64,000 bases of DNA from Burkholderiales bacterium (GCA_016000265.1 JAECRL010000005.1:124001-188000); one strand, 5' to 3'. Positions 54,107 to 64,000 are shown, counted from the stretch's first letter. A program made the numbers and translations. Notes: a model not told the origin generated them from the sequence alone.

Positions 54107-54856
54107 ATGATCACCTACTCAAGCCCCAAGTTCTGGCAACGCACGTGGTTCACGCTCGCCTGCATGGCCGTGGCCGCGCTGGCGGTGGTCGGCTGGTGGT
54201 GGCTTGCACATTCGGGGGCGCCTTCGGCCTCGATGGCCTCAGCTGGACAGCTGGGGCCCGATGGGTCGGTCGCGGCCACGGCGGCCACCTCCGCATCCCG
54301 GCGGGACGGCGGCTGGACGGCGCCCACCGTGCTCGGCGACGGTCGGCCCTCCGACTTCTCCCCCCAGGAGTGGTCGGCCTTGAAAGACGCGATGGCCCAG
54401 ACCGCCCAGCCCGAGGCCGAGCTCAAGCGGGTGGTCGCGTACCTGCGCTTTCAGAAGCATTTCGAGCGCTGGCAGGGCCTGCGTGAGTCTCCCGATGCCG
54501 GGCAGCGTCAGCAGCTGGCCGCCAGCCTGCTCGACCAGGTCCCCGAGCGTTTGCGACAGGGGGAGGTCTCCATGGGCGAGGCCCAGATGCTGCTGAGCGC
54601 CTTGTGGGCCGACGTCGAACCCGATGAGTCGCGCCGCCGCCAGCGCATCGAGGAGGGCATCACCTTGCTGAAGGAGGCCGCGCCCCGCCCGGATGCCGAG
54701 CAGCAAAAGCGCGACGCCGCCCTGCTGGCGGAGTACAAGCGCCGCGAGGCCGCCATCCTCCTGGAGTACCAGTCCCGCCCGGACGCCCAGCGGGACCCGG
54801 CCTGGCTGGAGGCCCAACTCGACGCCGCCCGCCGCTCGGTGTACAGCGCCAACTGA
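54107..54856 (+). CDS. Uncharacterised membrane-anchored helical protein
   Basis: A 249-residue protein with one N-terminal span (WFTLACMAVAALAVVGWWWLAH), a Ser/Ala/Gly-rich linker, then about 150 residues of charged helices (ALKDAMAQTAQPEAELKRVVAYLRF, KRRQRIEEGI). The extended all-helical region resembles lipase-specific foldases loosely, but there is no adjacent lipase and the length is shorter than usual. Function unknown. It diverges from plsY and precedes the AI-2E family gene. Confidence 0.7.
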   Translation: MITYSSPKFWQRTWFTLACMAVAALAVVGWWWLAHSGAPSASMASAGQLGPDGSVAATAATSASRRDGGWTAPTVLGDGRPSDFSPQEWSALKDAMAQTAQPEAELKRVVAYLRFQKHFERWQGLRESPDAGQRQQLAASLLDQVPERLRQGEVSMGEAQMLLSALWADVEPDESRRRQRIEEGITLLKEAAPRPDAEQQKRDAALLAEYKRREAAILLEYQSRPDAQRDPAWLEAQLDAARRSVYSAN

Positions 54857-54997
54857 ATTCACCGTTCACCGTTCGCCGTGCACCGGGGCCGTCCGCCCCT
54901 CGTGCGCTCTGCCAACCGCGCGACGCCTGTTGCCAGCCCGCCGCGTTCGCGGGCCCCGAGCCGATGGCGCCGCCGGGCTCGATAGAATGTGGCGGTC

Positions 54998-56083
54998 ATG
55001 CCCACGCCCCCTCCTTCCCCCTACAAAGCGCTCACGCCCTGGCTGCTCGCTGTGGGCGCCCTGGTGGCGGCCTGGTGGCACGTCGGCGTGATCCTGCCCT
55101 TTTTGTTGAGCCTGGTGCTCGCCTACGCCCTGGAGCCGGCCGTGGCCTGCCTGGTTCGTTGGCGCTGGCCGCGTGCCCTGGCGGCCGTGGCCTGCCTGGT
55201 CTTGCTGCTGCTGGTGGTGTCGGTGCTGCTCGTCTTGCTGGTGCCCATCGTCTCGCAGCTGGTGCCCATGATCCGGGCGCAACTGCCCGACCTGCTGGTG
55301 GGCCTGTGGACGCAGGTGGCGCCTCGCCTGATCGGCCTGGGGCTGGACCTGCCCACCAGCGTGGCCGAGGTCAAGGCCGAACTGGTCACGCTCTTGCAGA
55401 CCCACGCGGCGGAGTGGGGCGCCGCATTGTGGCGCTCGGCCCTGGCAGGCGGCGGCAGCCTGATGGCGCTGGCGGGCTTTGCTTTCCTCGTGCCGATGCT
55501 GGCTTTCTACTGGCTCCTGGACTGGTCTCGCCTGACCTCGGGCGGGCGGGGCTTGCTGCCCCTGCGCTGGCGGGCGCCGATCCAGTCCTTGCTGGATGAG
55601 GTCGACGCCCTGATGGGGCAGTACCTGCGCGGTCAGGCCCTGGTCATGCTGATCCTGGCGGTGTACTACAGCGTGGGGTTGAGTCTGTTTGGCTTCAACC
55701 TGGCCTTGCCGATTGGCGTGTTCACCGGCCTGGCCGTGTGCATCCCCTACCTGGGCTTCGGCCTGGGCCTGGTGCTGGCCTTGGTGGCGGGGCTGCTGCA
55801 ATTCGCCGCGGCGGGCGCCAGCCTCGTTCAGCCCCTGCTGGGGGTGTCGCTGGTGTACGGGCTGGGTCAGGTGCTGGAGAGCTTCGTGTTGACGCCGCGC
55901 CTGGTGGGCGAGCGCATCGGCCTGCACCCCTTGGGCGTGATCTTCTCGCTCATGCTGTTCGGGCAGTGGCTGGGTTTCTGGGGCATCCTGATCGCACTGC
56001 CTTGCGCCGCTTGCCTGACGGTGCTGGGGCGACAGCTCCTGCGTCGCTGGCGCGGCAGCCCCGATTTCCTGCGTACCGAGTGA
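54998..56083 (+). CDS. AI-2E family (PerM-like) transporter
   Basis: A 361-residue membrane protein with about eight spans and the family block LPIGVFTGLAVCIPYLGFGLGLV near residue 240, plus GQVLESFVLTPRLVGERIGLHP near residue 295. Members export signalling molecules or exchange ions; the substrate is not predictable. Translation could also begin at GTG 54989. A TAGAAT sequence ends right at the start, so the leader may be very short or absent. It is followed by hda after 53 bp. Confidence 0.88.
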   Translation: MPTPPPSPYKALTPWLLAVGALVAAWWHVGVILPFLLSLVLAYALEPAVACLVRWRWPRALAAVACLVLLLLVVSVLLVLLVPIVSQLVPMIRAQLPDLLVGLWTQVAPRLIGLGLDLPTSVAEVKAELVTLLQTHAAEWGAALWRSALAGGGSLMALAGFAFLVPMLAFYWLLDWSRLTSGGRGLLPLRWRAPIQSLLDEVDALMGQYLRGQALVMLILAVYYSVGLSLFGFNLALPIGVFTGLAVCIPYLGFGLGLVLALVAGLLQFAAAGASLVQPLLGVSLVYGLGQVLESFVLTPRLVGERIGLHPLGVIFSLMLFGQWLGFWGILIALPCAACLTVLGRQLLRRWRGSPDFLRTE

Positions 56084-56136
56084 CCGTGTCCAGCCCGTCC
56101 CTGCCGTCGATGGCTCCCCCCAATCCGCCCACCCCC

Positions 56137-56841
56137 ATGCGCCAGCTCCTGCTGGACCTGGGCACCGACACCGTGCCGGGCCTGGAAGCCTTCGTCGCAG
56201 GACTCAATCACGAGGCGCTGGATTGGCTGTCGGCCTGGCCCGCGGTCAGCGGCCCGCTCTCCCCGGTGTACCTGTGGGGACCGGACGGTTGTGGCAAAAC
56301 GCACCTGCTGCGCGCCATGGTCGAGCGAGCGCTGGCCATGGGTTTTGGCGTCATCTGGCTCAATGCACAGACCTGCCAGATGTGGGAGTCGAGCCAGGCC
56401 GAGGCGCCCACGCTGGCCCTCATCGACGACTGCGAACGCCTGGACGCCGAGGCACAGCACCTGGCTTTCAAGCTGTTCATCGAGTCGGCGGCCGCCGCCA
56501 GCGAAGCGGGTGCCCCGCCCTTGTTCATCATCGCCGCCGGGGCCTCGCCCTCGGTGGACCTGCCCGTGCGCGACGACCTGCGCACGCGGCTGGGCTGGGG
56601 CTTGAGCTTCGCGTTGCAGCCCCTGGACGAGGCCGGGGCGCGCCTGGCCTTGCAACAAGAAGCCGCCCGGCGAGGCGTCTCGCTCAACGACGACGTCCTC
56701 AGCTACCTCCTGACGCACCACGAGCGTGACCTCGGCAGCCTCATGCGGCTGCTCGACCGCCTGGACCGATTCGCCCTGGCCGAGCACCGCGGGGTCACCA
56801 TCCCGCTGCTCAAGCAGATGCTGGCCTCCGACCTCACCTGA
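56137..56841 (+). CDS. hda: DnaA regulatory inactivator Hda
   Basis: A 234-residue AAA+ protein related to DnaA domain III. Seen are an N-terminal clamp-binding-like RQLLLDLG, Walker A GPDGCGKTHLL near residues 49-59, Walker B LALIDDCERLD and a sensor/arginine-finger region RDDLRTRLGWG. Hda with the beta clamp stimulates ATP hydrolysis by DnaA to prevent over-initiation. A start at 56110 is also possible. It is followed 5 bp later by the HAD gene. Confidence 0.92.
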   Translation: MRQLLLDLGTDTVPGLEAFVAGLNHEALDWLSAWPAVSGPLSPVYLWGPDGCGKTHLLRAMVERALAMGFGVIWLNAQTCQMWESSQAEAPTLALIDDCERLDAEAQHLAFKLFIESAAAASEAGAPPLFIIAAGASPSVDLPVRDDLRTRLGWGLSFALQPLDEAGARLALQQEAARRGVSLNDDVLSYLLTHHERDLGSLMRLLDRLDRFALAEHRGVTIPLLKQMLASDLT

Positions 56842-56846
56842 CCCCC

Positions 56847-57515
56847 ATGAACCTCTGTCTTTTTGACCTCGACCACACCCTGCTGCCGCTGGATTCAGAC
56901 CACGAATTCGGTGAGTTCATCATCCGCCAGGGCCTGGTTGACGCTGGCGACTACCGCCGCCGCAACGACGAGTTCTACCAGCGCTACTGCGACGGCACGC
57001 TCGTGCTGGACGACTACATCGCCTTCACCACCAGCGTCTGGCGTCAGATGGACGAGCGCGCCCAAGGTGAGCTGCAGCAGGCCTACATGGCCGAGGTCAT
57101 CTTGCCGGCGCTGCAGCCGCAGGCCATCGAGCTGGTGGAGCGCCACCGCGCCCAGGGCGACCTGCTGGCCATCGTCACAGCGACCAACGAATTCGTCACC
57201 CGCCCGATCGCGGACGCCTTCAACGTCGAGCACCTCATCGCGGTCAAGCTGGCGCGCGACACCGGGGGGCGCGTGACGGGCCGCATCGACGGTGTTCCGT
57301 CTTTCCGCGAAGGCAAGATCACACGTGTGGAACAATGGCTGTCCGATCAAGGTCGCCACCTGGGCCAGTTTGATCGCGTCAGTTTCTACAGCGACTCCCC
57401 CAACGACCTGCCCCTGCTCGAGCGGGCCACCGACCCGGTGGCCACCAACCCCAGCCCCGAGCTGGAAGCCGTGGCACAAGCGCGTGGCTGGCGCATCCTC
57501 CGATTGTTTGCATGA
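56847..57515 (+). CDS. HAD-IB family phosphatase
   Basis: A 222-residue HAD hydrolase of the SerB/CicA-like IB type: motif I LFDLDHTLLPLDSDHE with nucleophile Asp near residue 7, motif II LLAIVTATNEF, Lys in EGKITRVEQW and motif IV SFYSDSPNDLPLLE. Substrate could be phosphoserine-like or histidinol phosphate; the gene neighbourhood does not decide. Its stop overlaps pcnB (ATGA). Confidence 0.9.
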   Translation: MNLCLFDLDHTLLPLDSDHEFGEFIIRQGLVDAGDYRRRNDEFYQRYCDGTLVLDDYIAFTTSVWRQMDERAQGELQQAYMAEVILPALQPQAIELVERHRAQGDLLAIVTATNEFVTRPIADAFNVEHLIAVKLARDTGGRVTGRIDGVPSFREGKITRVEQWLSDQGRHLGQFDRVSFYSDSPNDLPLLERATDPVATNPSPELEAVAQARGWRILRLFA

Positions 57516-59158
57516 TCAAGAGCCTGATTCACAAGATCCTCGGCAAGGCCCCCGCGGCCAAGCGGGCGCACGCGCCTGCCAAGGCTGGCGCCGGCAAGCC
57601 GCCTCGCATCCCCACCGGCAAGCGCGTGGACGTGCCCGCCTCCGAACATGGCATCGACCCCAACCTGGTCGACGAGCGCGCCCGCAAGGTCGTTGAAACC
57701 CTGCAGGACGCCGGCTACGAGGCCTACATCGTGGGCGGCGCCGTTCGCGACCTGCTGCTCGGCCTGCGCCCCAAGGACTTCGACGTGGCCACCAACGCCA
57801 CGCCGGAGCAGGTCAAGGGCCTGTTTCGCCGCGCCTTCATCATCGGGCGGCGCTTCCGCATCGTCCACGTGGTCTACGGCCGCGGCCGCGAACACGAGGT
57901 CATCGAGGTGTCCACCTTCCGCGCCTACCTCGACGCCGACGCGGCCGAGCAGGTCGCCGGCAACGAGAAGACCTCCCGCAAGGAGCTGGCGGACAAATCG
58001 CACGTGGTCGACGCCAGCGGCCGCGTGTTGCGCGACAACGTCTGGGGCCCGCAGGACCAGGACGCCGCGCGCCGTGACTTCACCCTCAACGCCATGTACT
58101 ACGACCCGCGCACGCAGGTCGTGGTCGACTACCACGGCGGCATCCAGGACGCCAAGAAGCGCGTCCTGCGCATGATCGGGCACCCCGAGACGCGCTACCG
58201 CGAAGACCCCGTGCGCATCGTTCGCGTGGTGCGCTTTGCCGCCAAGCTGGGTTTCGACATCGAGCCCAAAACCCGCCAGCCGCTCAAGGAGATGGCCGAG
58301 CTGCTGAGCAACGTGCCCCAGTCCCGCCTGTTTGACGAGATGATCAAGCTGCTGCAGACCGGGCACGCGCGCGCCTCCATCGAGGAGTTGCGCAAGCAGG
58401 GCCTGGACCGCGGCGTCTTCCCCATCCTCGATGCGGTGTTTGACGAGGTGCGCCGTCACCCGGGCCGCGACCAGTTCGTGCAACTCGCGCTGGCCGACAC
58501 CGATCGCCGCGTCTCTGAAGGCAAGCCCGTGGCGCCCAGTTTCTTGCTGGCCTGCCTGCTGTGGCACGACGTGCTCGAGCTCTGGCAGCGCAACCAGGCG
58601 CAGGGCGAGCCGGTCTTCCCCGCGCTGCAATCGGCCACGGACGCCGTCTTCGATGCCCGAATCGGCGACATCTCCGGTCGCGGCAAGCTGGCCACCGACA
58701 TGCGCGAAATCTGGACCATGCAACCGCGCTTTGACCGTCGCACGGGCAACGCCCCGCTGACGCTGGTCGAGCAGCCGCGGTTTCGCGCTGGTTTTGACTT
58801 CCTGCGCCTGCGTGCCCAGGCGGGCGAGGTCGACTCCGAGCTGGCCACCTGGTGGGAAAGCTTCTCCCTGGCCGATGAAGGCGAGCGCCGACGCATGACC
58901 GAGGCGGTTCGCCAGCAAGGCGGCCCCCGCCGCGTGCCCCGTCAGGCGACCGCGCAGGGGCCCGATGCCGCGGCGCGCGCCACCACCGTCCGCGCTGCAG
59001 ACGCCAGTGTCAACGCCGACGATGATTTCGACGCCGACGACGCCCTGCCCACCTCCGAAGGCACCGCGCCTGCGCGCAAGCGCCGCCGCCGCCGCCGCAA
59101 GCCGGCGGGCGAGGGCGGTGGCGCCCCCTCGGGCTCTCCCTCAGGTTCCGCCGAGTGA
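57512..59158 (+). CDS. pcnB: Poly(A) polymerase PcnB
   Basis: A 548-residue class II nucleotidyltransferase: AYIVGGAVRDLLLGLRPKDFD with metal-binding Asp pair near residue 88, RRDFTLNAMYYD, and RYREDPVRIVRVVRFAAKLGF that separates poly(A) polymerase from CCA-adding enzyme. It polyadenylates RNA 3' ends to promote decay. The C terminus beyond residue 460 is disordered and ends with a block of consecutive Arg/Lys (KRRRRRRK) that may bind RNA. It overlaps folK by GTGA. Confidence 0.95.
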   Translation: MIKSLIHKILGKAPAAKRAHAPAKAGAGKPPRIPTGKRVDVPASEHGIDPNLVDERARKVVETLQDAGYEAYIVGGAVRDLLLGLRPKDFDVATNATPEQVKGLFRRAFIIGRRFRIVHVVYGRGREHEVIEVSTFRAYLDADAAEQVAGNEKTSRKELADKSHVVDASGRVLRDNVWGPQDQDAARRDFTLNAMYYDPRTQVVVDYHGGIQDAKKRVLRMIGHPETRYREDPVRIVRVVRFAAKLGFDIEPKTRQPLKEMAELLSNVPQSRLFDEMIKLLQTGHARASIEELRKQGLDRGVFPILDAVFDEVRRHPGRDQFVQLALADTDRRVSEGKPVAPSFLLACLLWHDVLELWQRNQAQGEPVFPALQSATDAVFDARIGDISGRGKLATDMREIWTMQPRFDRRTGNAPLTLVEQPRFRAGFDFLRLRAQAGEVDSELATWWESFSLADEGERRRMTEAVRQQGGPRRVPRQATAQGPDAAARATTVRAADASVNADDDFDADDALPTSEGTAPARKRRRRRRKPAGEGGGAPSGSPSGSAE

Positions 59159-59703
59159 GCCTGGGCGGCCCGGCGCTGAGCGCTGTCCCTCGGTTCCGAG
59201 CCTTCATCGGGCTGGGCGGCAACCTCGGTGAGGTGCGCGGCCGACTGGTCGCTGCCGTCGCTTCGCTGGGCCACCTGCCTGGCACCTCGGTGGAGGCCGC
59301 CTCTGGCCTCTACCGAACCCGCCCGGTCGACGCCAGCGGGCCCGACTTCCTCAACGCCGTCGTCGCGTTGCAAACCGCCTTGGGTCCCCACGAGCTGCTG
59401 GGCGCCTTGCTCGGCATCGAGTGCGAGCACGACCGCCAGCGCCCCCACGTCAACGCCCCGCGCACCCTCGACCTGGACCTGCTGGCCCTGGGCGATGCGC
59501 GCCTGGACACCCCGACCCTGACCCTGCCTCACCCGCGCCAGCAAGGCCGGGCGTTTGTCATGGTGCCCCTGAGTGAGCTGTTGAAGCACCTGCCCGATCA
59601 GCCCGGCAGCCCGCGACCGAGCGTGCCGGATGCGCTCACACTGGCCCGACTGAGCCAGGAACAGGGCATCGAGCGCCTGCCTGGCGACTTCTTGTTCGAC
59701 TGA
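59155..59703 (+). CDS. folK: HPPK, folate biosynthesis enzyme FolK
   Basis: FolK pyrophosphorylates 6-hydroxymethyl-7,8-dihydropterin with ATP in folate synthesis. The 182-residue protein has FIGLGGNLGEVRG at residue 15, GLYRTRPVD, DFLNAVVALQT and the catalytic HVNAPRTLDLDLLALG block with the two metal-binding Asp residues. A GTG start at 59155 overlaps the pcnB stop. The last residues end with FLFD. Confidence 0.94.
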   Translation: MSLGGPALSAVPRFRAFIGLGGNLGEVRGRLVAAVASLGHLPGTSVEAASGLYRTRPVDASGPDFLNAVVALQTALGPHELLGALLGIECEHDRQRPHVNAPRTLDLDLLALGDARLDTPTLTLPHPRQQGRAFVMVPLSELLKHLPDQPGSPRPSVPDALTLARLSQEQGIERLPGDFLFD

Positions 59704-59718
59704 GGCGGAATTTCGGTC

Positions 59719-59724
59719 TATAAT
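59719..59724 (+). promoter_or_regulatory. Consensus -10 element upstream of rpsU
   Basis: TATAAT at 59719-59724, in an otherwise GC-rich gap, is a perfect -10 hexamer. The -35 region is weak (TTCGAC 18 bp upstream, at the folK end). Transcription would start near 59731 and leave a leader of about 190 bases before rpsU, whose content was not recognised. Confidence 0.7.
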
Positions 59725-59921
59725 CTCAGGCTTTACTGGTGGGCTCGCTGCATGTTTGCAAAGAAGTCCCCCTGCGTGCGCCGAGGAGCGTTGCGTTCAC
59801 TGCAACAGAAGTCAGTGGGTCGTGCATCCCGGCCGGCTTGTGCTGGTCCACCGACCGCGGCGCGCAGATGGGGGCCATGCTGCAGCCCTTTGAATGCATT
59901 CACACTGAAAGCGAATCTCTG

Positions 59922-60134
59922 ATGACGACCATCCGTGTCAAGGAAAACGAGCCCTTCGACGTCGCCCTGCGCCGCTTCAAGCGCACCATTGAAAAGCTGG
60001 GTCTGCTGACCGAACTGCGCGCTCGCGAGTTCTACGAAAAGCCGACTTCCGAGCGCAAGCGCAAGAAGGCCGCCGCCGTCAAGCGCCACTACAAGCGCGT
60101 GCGCAGCATGCAGCTGCCCAAGAAGCTGTACTGA
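59922..60134 (+). CDS. rpsU: 30S ribosomal protein S21
   Basis: S21 is the 70-residue basic protein of the small subunit near the anti-Shine-Dalgarno region. The sequence [38 protein letters not shown] and the basic [10 protein letters not shown] end are typical. The start at 59922 is supported by family alignment; upstream in-frame sequence is leader. A rho-independent terminator follows at 60195. Confidence 0.98.
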   Translation: MTTIRVKENEPFDVALRRFKRTIEKLGLLTELRAREFYEKPTSERKRKKAAAVKRHYKRVRSMQLPKKLY

Positions 60135-60194
60135 TCGGCTTCTTCACCGGGTCGCCTCGCCACGCGACCTGACCCGGTCGGCTGATGCAGCCAC

Positions 60195-60228
60195 AAGCCC
60201 GCGCGGGGACGCCCATGCGGGCTTTTGC
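60195..60228 (+). terminator. Rho-independent terminator after rpsU
   Basis: AAGCCCGC (60195-60202) pairs with GCGGGCTT (60217-60224) around a 14-base loop, followed by T-rich sequence (TTTTGCGTTTTC). It ends the S21 transcript before the yqeY-like gene at 60271. Confidence 0.75.
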
Positions 60229-60270
60229 GTTTTCTGCTCACCCCTTTCATCCCCTTCACCCTGATTCACC

Positions 60271-60717
60271 ATGAGCCTCAAACTCCGCATCTCCGACGAC
60301 ATGAAGGCCGCCATGCGCGCCAAGGAAGCCGATCGCCTGGGCACCATCCGCATGCTGATGGCCGCGATGAAGCAAAAGGAAGTCGACGAGCGCGTGGAGT
60401 TGGATGACGCCATGATCGTCGGCATCGTCGACAAGCTGATCAAGCAGCGCAAGGACGCGGCCCAGCAGTACGAGGCGGGCAACCGCCCCGATCTCGCGGA
60501 CAAGGAAAGGTCCGAGATCGTCGTGCTGGAGGCCTACCTGCCTCAGCGCCTGAGCGCCGACGAGGTCAACGCCGCCGTGCGCGCCATCGTGGTGGAGCTC
60601 GGGGCCTCGGGCCCCGGTGACATGGGCAAGGTCATGGGTGTGGTCAAACAGCGACTCGCCGGCCAGGCCGACATGGGCCTGGTGTCCGCTGCGGTGAAGT
60701 CCGCACTCGCGGGCTGA
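60271..60717 (+). CDS. GatB/YqeY-domain protein
   Basis: A 148-residue YqeY-like protein: SDDMKAAMRAKEADRLGTIRMLMAAMKQKEVDER, then the helical tail AYLPQRLSADEV and MGVVKQRLAGQADMGLVSAAVK. The fold is shared with the C-terminal tRNA-binding domain of GatB and may act in tRNA quality control. The rpsU-yqeY order is common in bacteria. Function is otherwise unassigned. Confidence 0.9.
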   Translation: MSLKLRISDDMKAAMRAKEADRLGTIRMLMAAMKQKEVDERVELDDAMIVGIVDKLIKQRKDAAQQYEAGNRPDLADKERSEIVVLEAYLPQRLSADEVNAAVRAIVVELGASGPGDMGKVMGVVKQRLAGQADMGLVSAAVKSALAG

Positions 60718-60763
60718 GCGCCAGGGCTTAACATCCCAGCAACGTTTGACCTGAGGCCCAGCC

Positions 60764-61117
60764 ATGAGTGAGTCCGTGTCCTTGCAGCCCATCGCGGAAG
60801 ATGTGTACGCCGCCCCTCAACTGACCCCCGAGGCCATGGCGGCGGCTGCCGAGGCCGGATTCAAGTCGGTGCTCAACAACCGCCCCGACTTCGAAGGCGG
60901 CCCGGAGCAGCCGACCAGCGCCAGCATCGAGGCCGCTGCGCTGGCTGCGGGCCTCCAGTACGCGCACCTGCCGGTCAGCGGCGGCTACCAGTCGCCGCAA
61001 GAAATCGCGCGTTGTGCCGAGCTGCTCAAGACTTTGCCGCGGCCGCTGCTGATGTTCTGCCGCAGTGGGGCCCGCTCCAGCCGCCTGTACATGCAGGCCG
61101 TGGCGCTCGACGACTGA
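60764..61117 (+). CDS. TIGR01244-type phosphatase/sulfurtransferase-like protein
   Basis: A 117-residue dual-specificity-phosphatase-fold protein with a CRSGAR signature (the Cys-x5-Arg P-loop) near residues 99-104 and upstream KSVLNNRPDFEGGPEQPT. Such proteins, related to the N-terminal domain of beta-lactamase-hydrolase-like BLH, may be phosphatases or sulfurtransferases. It precedes the TRAP permease genes by 9 bp; a link is unclear. Confidence 0.85.
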   Translation: MSESVSLQPIAEDVYAAPQLTPEAMAAAAEAGFKSVLNNRPDFEGGPEQPTSASIEAAALAAGLQYAHLPVSGGYQSPQEIARCAELLKTLPRPLLMFCRSGARSSRLYMQAVALDD

Positions 61118-61126
61118 GCCGCCCTC

Positions 61127-61653
61127 ATGCAAACCTACATCCGCTGGATGGACGCCGTCTCCCTGTGGGCCGGCCGGCTGGCCGCGGTCGCCCTGGTGGC
61201 CGCCTGCCTGATCAGCGCGGGCAACGCCGCCTTGCGCTACGCCTTCAGCATCGGCTCCAACGCCTGGCTGGAGGTGCAGTGGTACCTTTTCGGCATCGCG
61301 GTGTTCGCGGGGGCGCCGTGGCTGCTCAAACTCAACGAGCACGTCCGCGTGGACGTGCTTTACGGCGGTCGCAGCCCGCGCACCCAGGCCTGGATCGACG
61401 CCTTGGGCCTGGCCCTGGTCCTGCTGCCTTTGTGCGCCATCGCCGCCTGGCTGTCTTGGCCGTTCGCGGTGACGGCGTATCAGCAGCATGAACTCTCGCC
61501 GAGCGCGGGGGGGCTGCTGCGCTGGCCGATCAAGCTCGCCATCCCGGTTGGCTTCGCGCTGCTGGGCCTGCAGGCCCTGGCTGAGTTGTTCCGTCGCGTC
61601 GCCTTCCTGCGCGGCGACATCGTGCTGGACGTGCACTACGAAAGGCCGCTGCA

Positions 61654-61657
<4 letters not shown>
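61127..61657 (+). CDS. TRAP transporter small permease (DctQ-like)
   Basis: A 176-residue protein with four membrane spans and the DctQ patterns NAALRYAFSIGSNAWLEVQWYLFGI and LLKLNEHVRVDVLYGG. It partners the large permease encoded next, overlapping it by GTGA. A DctP-type binding protein is not encoded next to it, so substrate assignment is open. Confidence 0.9.
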
Positions 61658-63144
<1,487 letters not shown>

Positions 63145-63181
63145 GCTGGGTGCCTGAGCCGGGTGGCTGAGCGTTGCGCGT

Positions 63182-63406
63182 TCAGCCGGCGCGGCTGGTT
63201 CGCGCCCTCAGGGCGTGGGGCGGCGTGGCCTTGAAGTGCGCCCACGTGGCCACGATGCTGAGCGCCACGGCGGGCAGCGGGTGAAGCATGGCGGCTGCCA
63301 CCGCCAGCGCCCAGCACAGGGTGCTGAGCGTCTGCCAGGTGCGAGCCAGCGGGGCCTGGCTCCAGTCCGCGGGGGGCACTCTGGCGGGGTTCGGGCGCGA
63401 TCGCAT
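63182..63406 (-). CDS. Small predicted membrane protein, unknown
   Basis: A 74-residue frame with a hydrophobic stretch (TLCWALAVAAAMLHPLPAVA and SIVATWAHF, about residues 28-58) that could form one or two spans, flanked by basic residues. No family was recognised. It fills the gap between the TRAP operon and the response regulator, and coding is plausible but not secure. Confidence 0.5.
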   Translation of the reverse strand: MRSRPNPARVPPADWSQAPLARTWQTLSTLCWALAVAAAMLHPLPAVALSIVATWAHFKATPPHALRARTSRAG

Positions 63407-63541
63407 GGGGACTCCGTTGGGCGGGCGCTCTGACTGCGCTCACACGGCAATTCGGCTGATCTCGCGCGAGCTTGAGGCGAAAGTGACCGCGCCCCGCGCC
63501 GGCTCGCACGCGTCTCCCCCGGGTGGGGATGGCGTCACGCT

Positions 63542-64000
63542 TCAGGCGCCCGCATCGGTCGGGTTGCCGGCACCGCCTGGGTGCAAGCCCAGCACGCGGG
63601 CCAGGGTCGAACGCAGGTCCAGCAGGTTCACGGGCTTCGTCAGGCTCGCATCGAAGCCGGCCGAGGCCGCTTTGCCCAAGGACTCCATGGTTTGTTGCGT
63701 GGCCGACAGCAGCACCACGGGCACGCCGGGCCACTGCGCGCGCGCGGCCTGCAGCACGTCGCCGCCGTCGGCGCCGGGCATCTGGTAGTCGGTGAGGATC
63801 AGGCTGGGTGGCTTCACACCGATCAACTTGAGCCGGTTGATGAACTCCTGCCCGGTGGCGATGAGGACGACCTCGAAGCCGCAGCGACGCAATTCCTCGC
63901 AGAGCAGGTCGCGGATCTCGACCGTGTCCTCCACCACCCAGATGCGCCGCCCGCCGCCATCCAGCGTGGGGGTCAGCTCCTGGCCTTCGACCATCTGCGG
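63542..64000 (-). CDS. Response-regulator receiver domain, cut by right window edge
   Basis: The visible part is a complete receiver: IWVVEDTVEIRDLL with an acidic pair (E and D), phosphoacceptor Asp in LILTDYQMPGADGG, Thr/Ser in VVLLSATQ and Lys in ASLTKPVN. The frame stays open to the right edge (preceding residues PQ), so the ATG at 63994 may be internal. A hybrid histidine kinase ending in this domain is likely, since the domain ends within 25 residues of the stop. Confidence 0.85.
   Translation of the reverse strand, partial: PQMVEGQELTPTLDGGGRRIWVVEDTVEIRDLLCEELRRCGFEVVLIATGQEFINRLKLIGVKPPSLILTDYQMPGADGGDVLQAARAQWPGVPVVLLSATQQTMESLGKAASAGFDASLTKPVNLLDLRSTLARVLGLHPGGAGNPTDAGA

Noticed and set aside
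63160..63190. Terminator after the TRAP operon
   Set aside because: An 8-bp stem with one wobble is present, but there is no T-run and it overlaps the 3' end of the next gene.

Overview
The window is a very GC-rich chromosomal segment from a betaproteobacterium, most probably order Burkholderiales and near the Comamonadaceae. The evidence is the gene order (AI-2E family permease, hda, HAD phosphatase, pcnB, folK, then rpsU and a YqeY-like gene), a long form of LeuA, and densely packed operons with ATGA or GTGA overlaps. The assignment rests on gene content and order only; no 16S gene, tRNA, CRISPR array or intact insertion sequence was seen.

Layout. 1-3,860: purine catabolism block I (uraD, puuE and a GntR regulator on the minus strand; uraH and puuD on the plus strand). 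3,900-7,384: a periplasmic serine hydrolase, an Lrp-type regulator and leuA. 7,385-7,883 is non-coding apart from a relic resembling acetolactate synthase. 7,884-11,248: an orphan ABC-type binding protein paired with a TonB-dependent receptor. 11,253-15,767: a LysR-controlled minus-strand cluster of two Cys-type alpha/beta hydrolases, an NmrA-like oxidoreductase, a frameshifted membrane-anchored flavodoxin and a truncated short-chain dehydrogenase. 15,768-17,159: a decay island with a frameshifted orphan antitoxin, a truncated RhuM gene, a cluster of AGCTCGGC-based hairpins and direct repeats, and a faint relic. 17,160-25,398: the Kdp potassium system, with kdpED divergent from kdpFABC and an extra 31-residue membrane ORF ahead of kdpF. 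25,547-36,158: purine block II (xdhABC, a LysR regulator and a BMP-type ABC importer). 36,374-42,625: a fused indolepyruvate ferredoxin oxidoreductase, a DUF2314 protein, an EamA transporter and YbiB. 42,684-49,993: nitrate assimilation (nasA, an FAD electron-transfer subunit, a PP2C/Ser-Thr kinase fusion and a nitrate MFS transporter) with NtrC-like and sigma-54-like sites. 50,136-63,994: mostly housekeeping genes (dcd, rnm-like, yciO-like, glutaredoxin, plsY, AI-2E family permease, hda, pcnB, folK, rpsU, yqeY-like), a TRAP permease pair, and a response-regulator domain cut by the right edge.

How it works together. The two purine blocks cover import of a purine or nucleoside, oxidation of hypoxanthine/xanthine to urate, urate oxidation by the membrane-bound cytochrome-linked PuuD, and processing through 5-hydroxyisourate (UraH) and OHCU (UraD) to allantoin, which PuuE opens. 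The nitrate block imports nitrate and reduces it to nitrite; a nitrite reductase is not in the window. The most unusual items are the kinase-phosphatase fusion in the nitrate cluster, the transporter-less binding protein/TonB pair, the small extra kdp ORF and the repeat-rich decay island.
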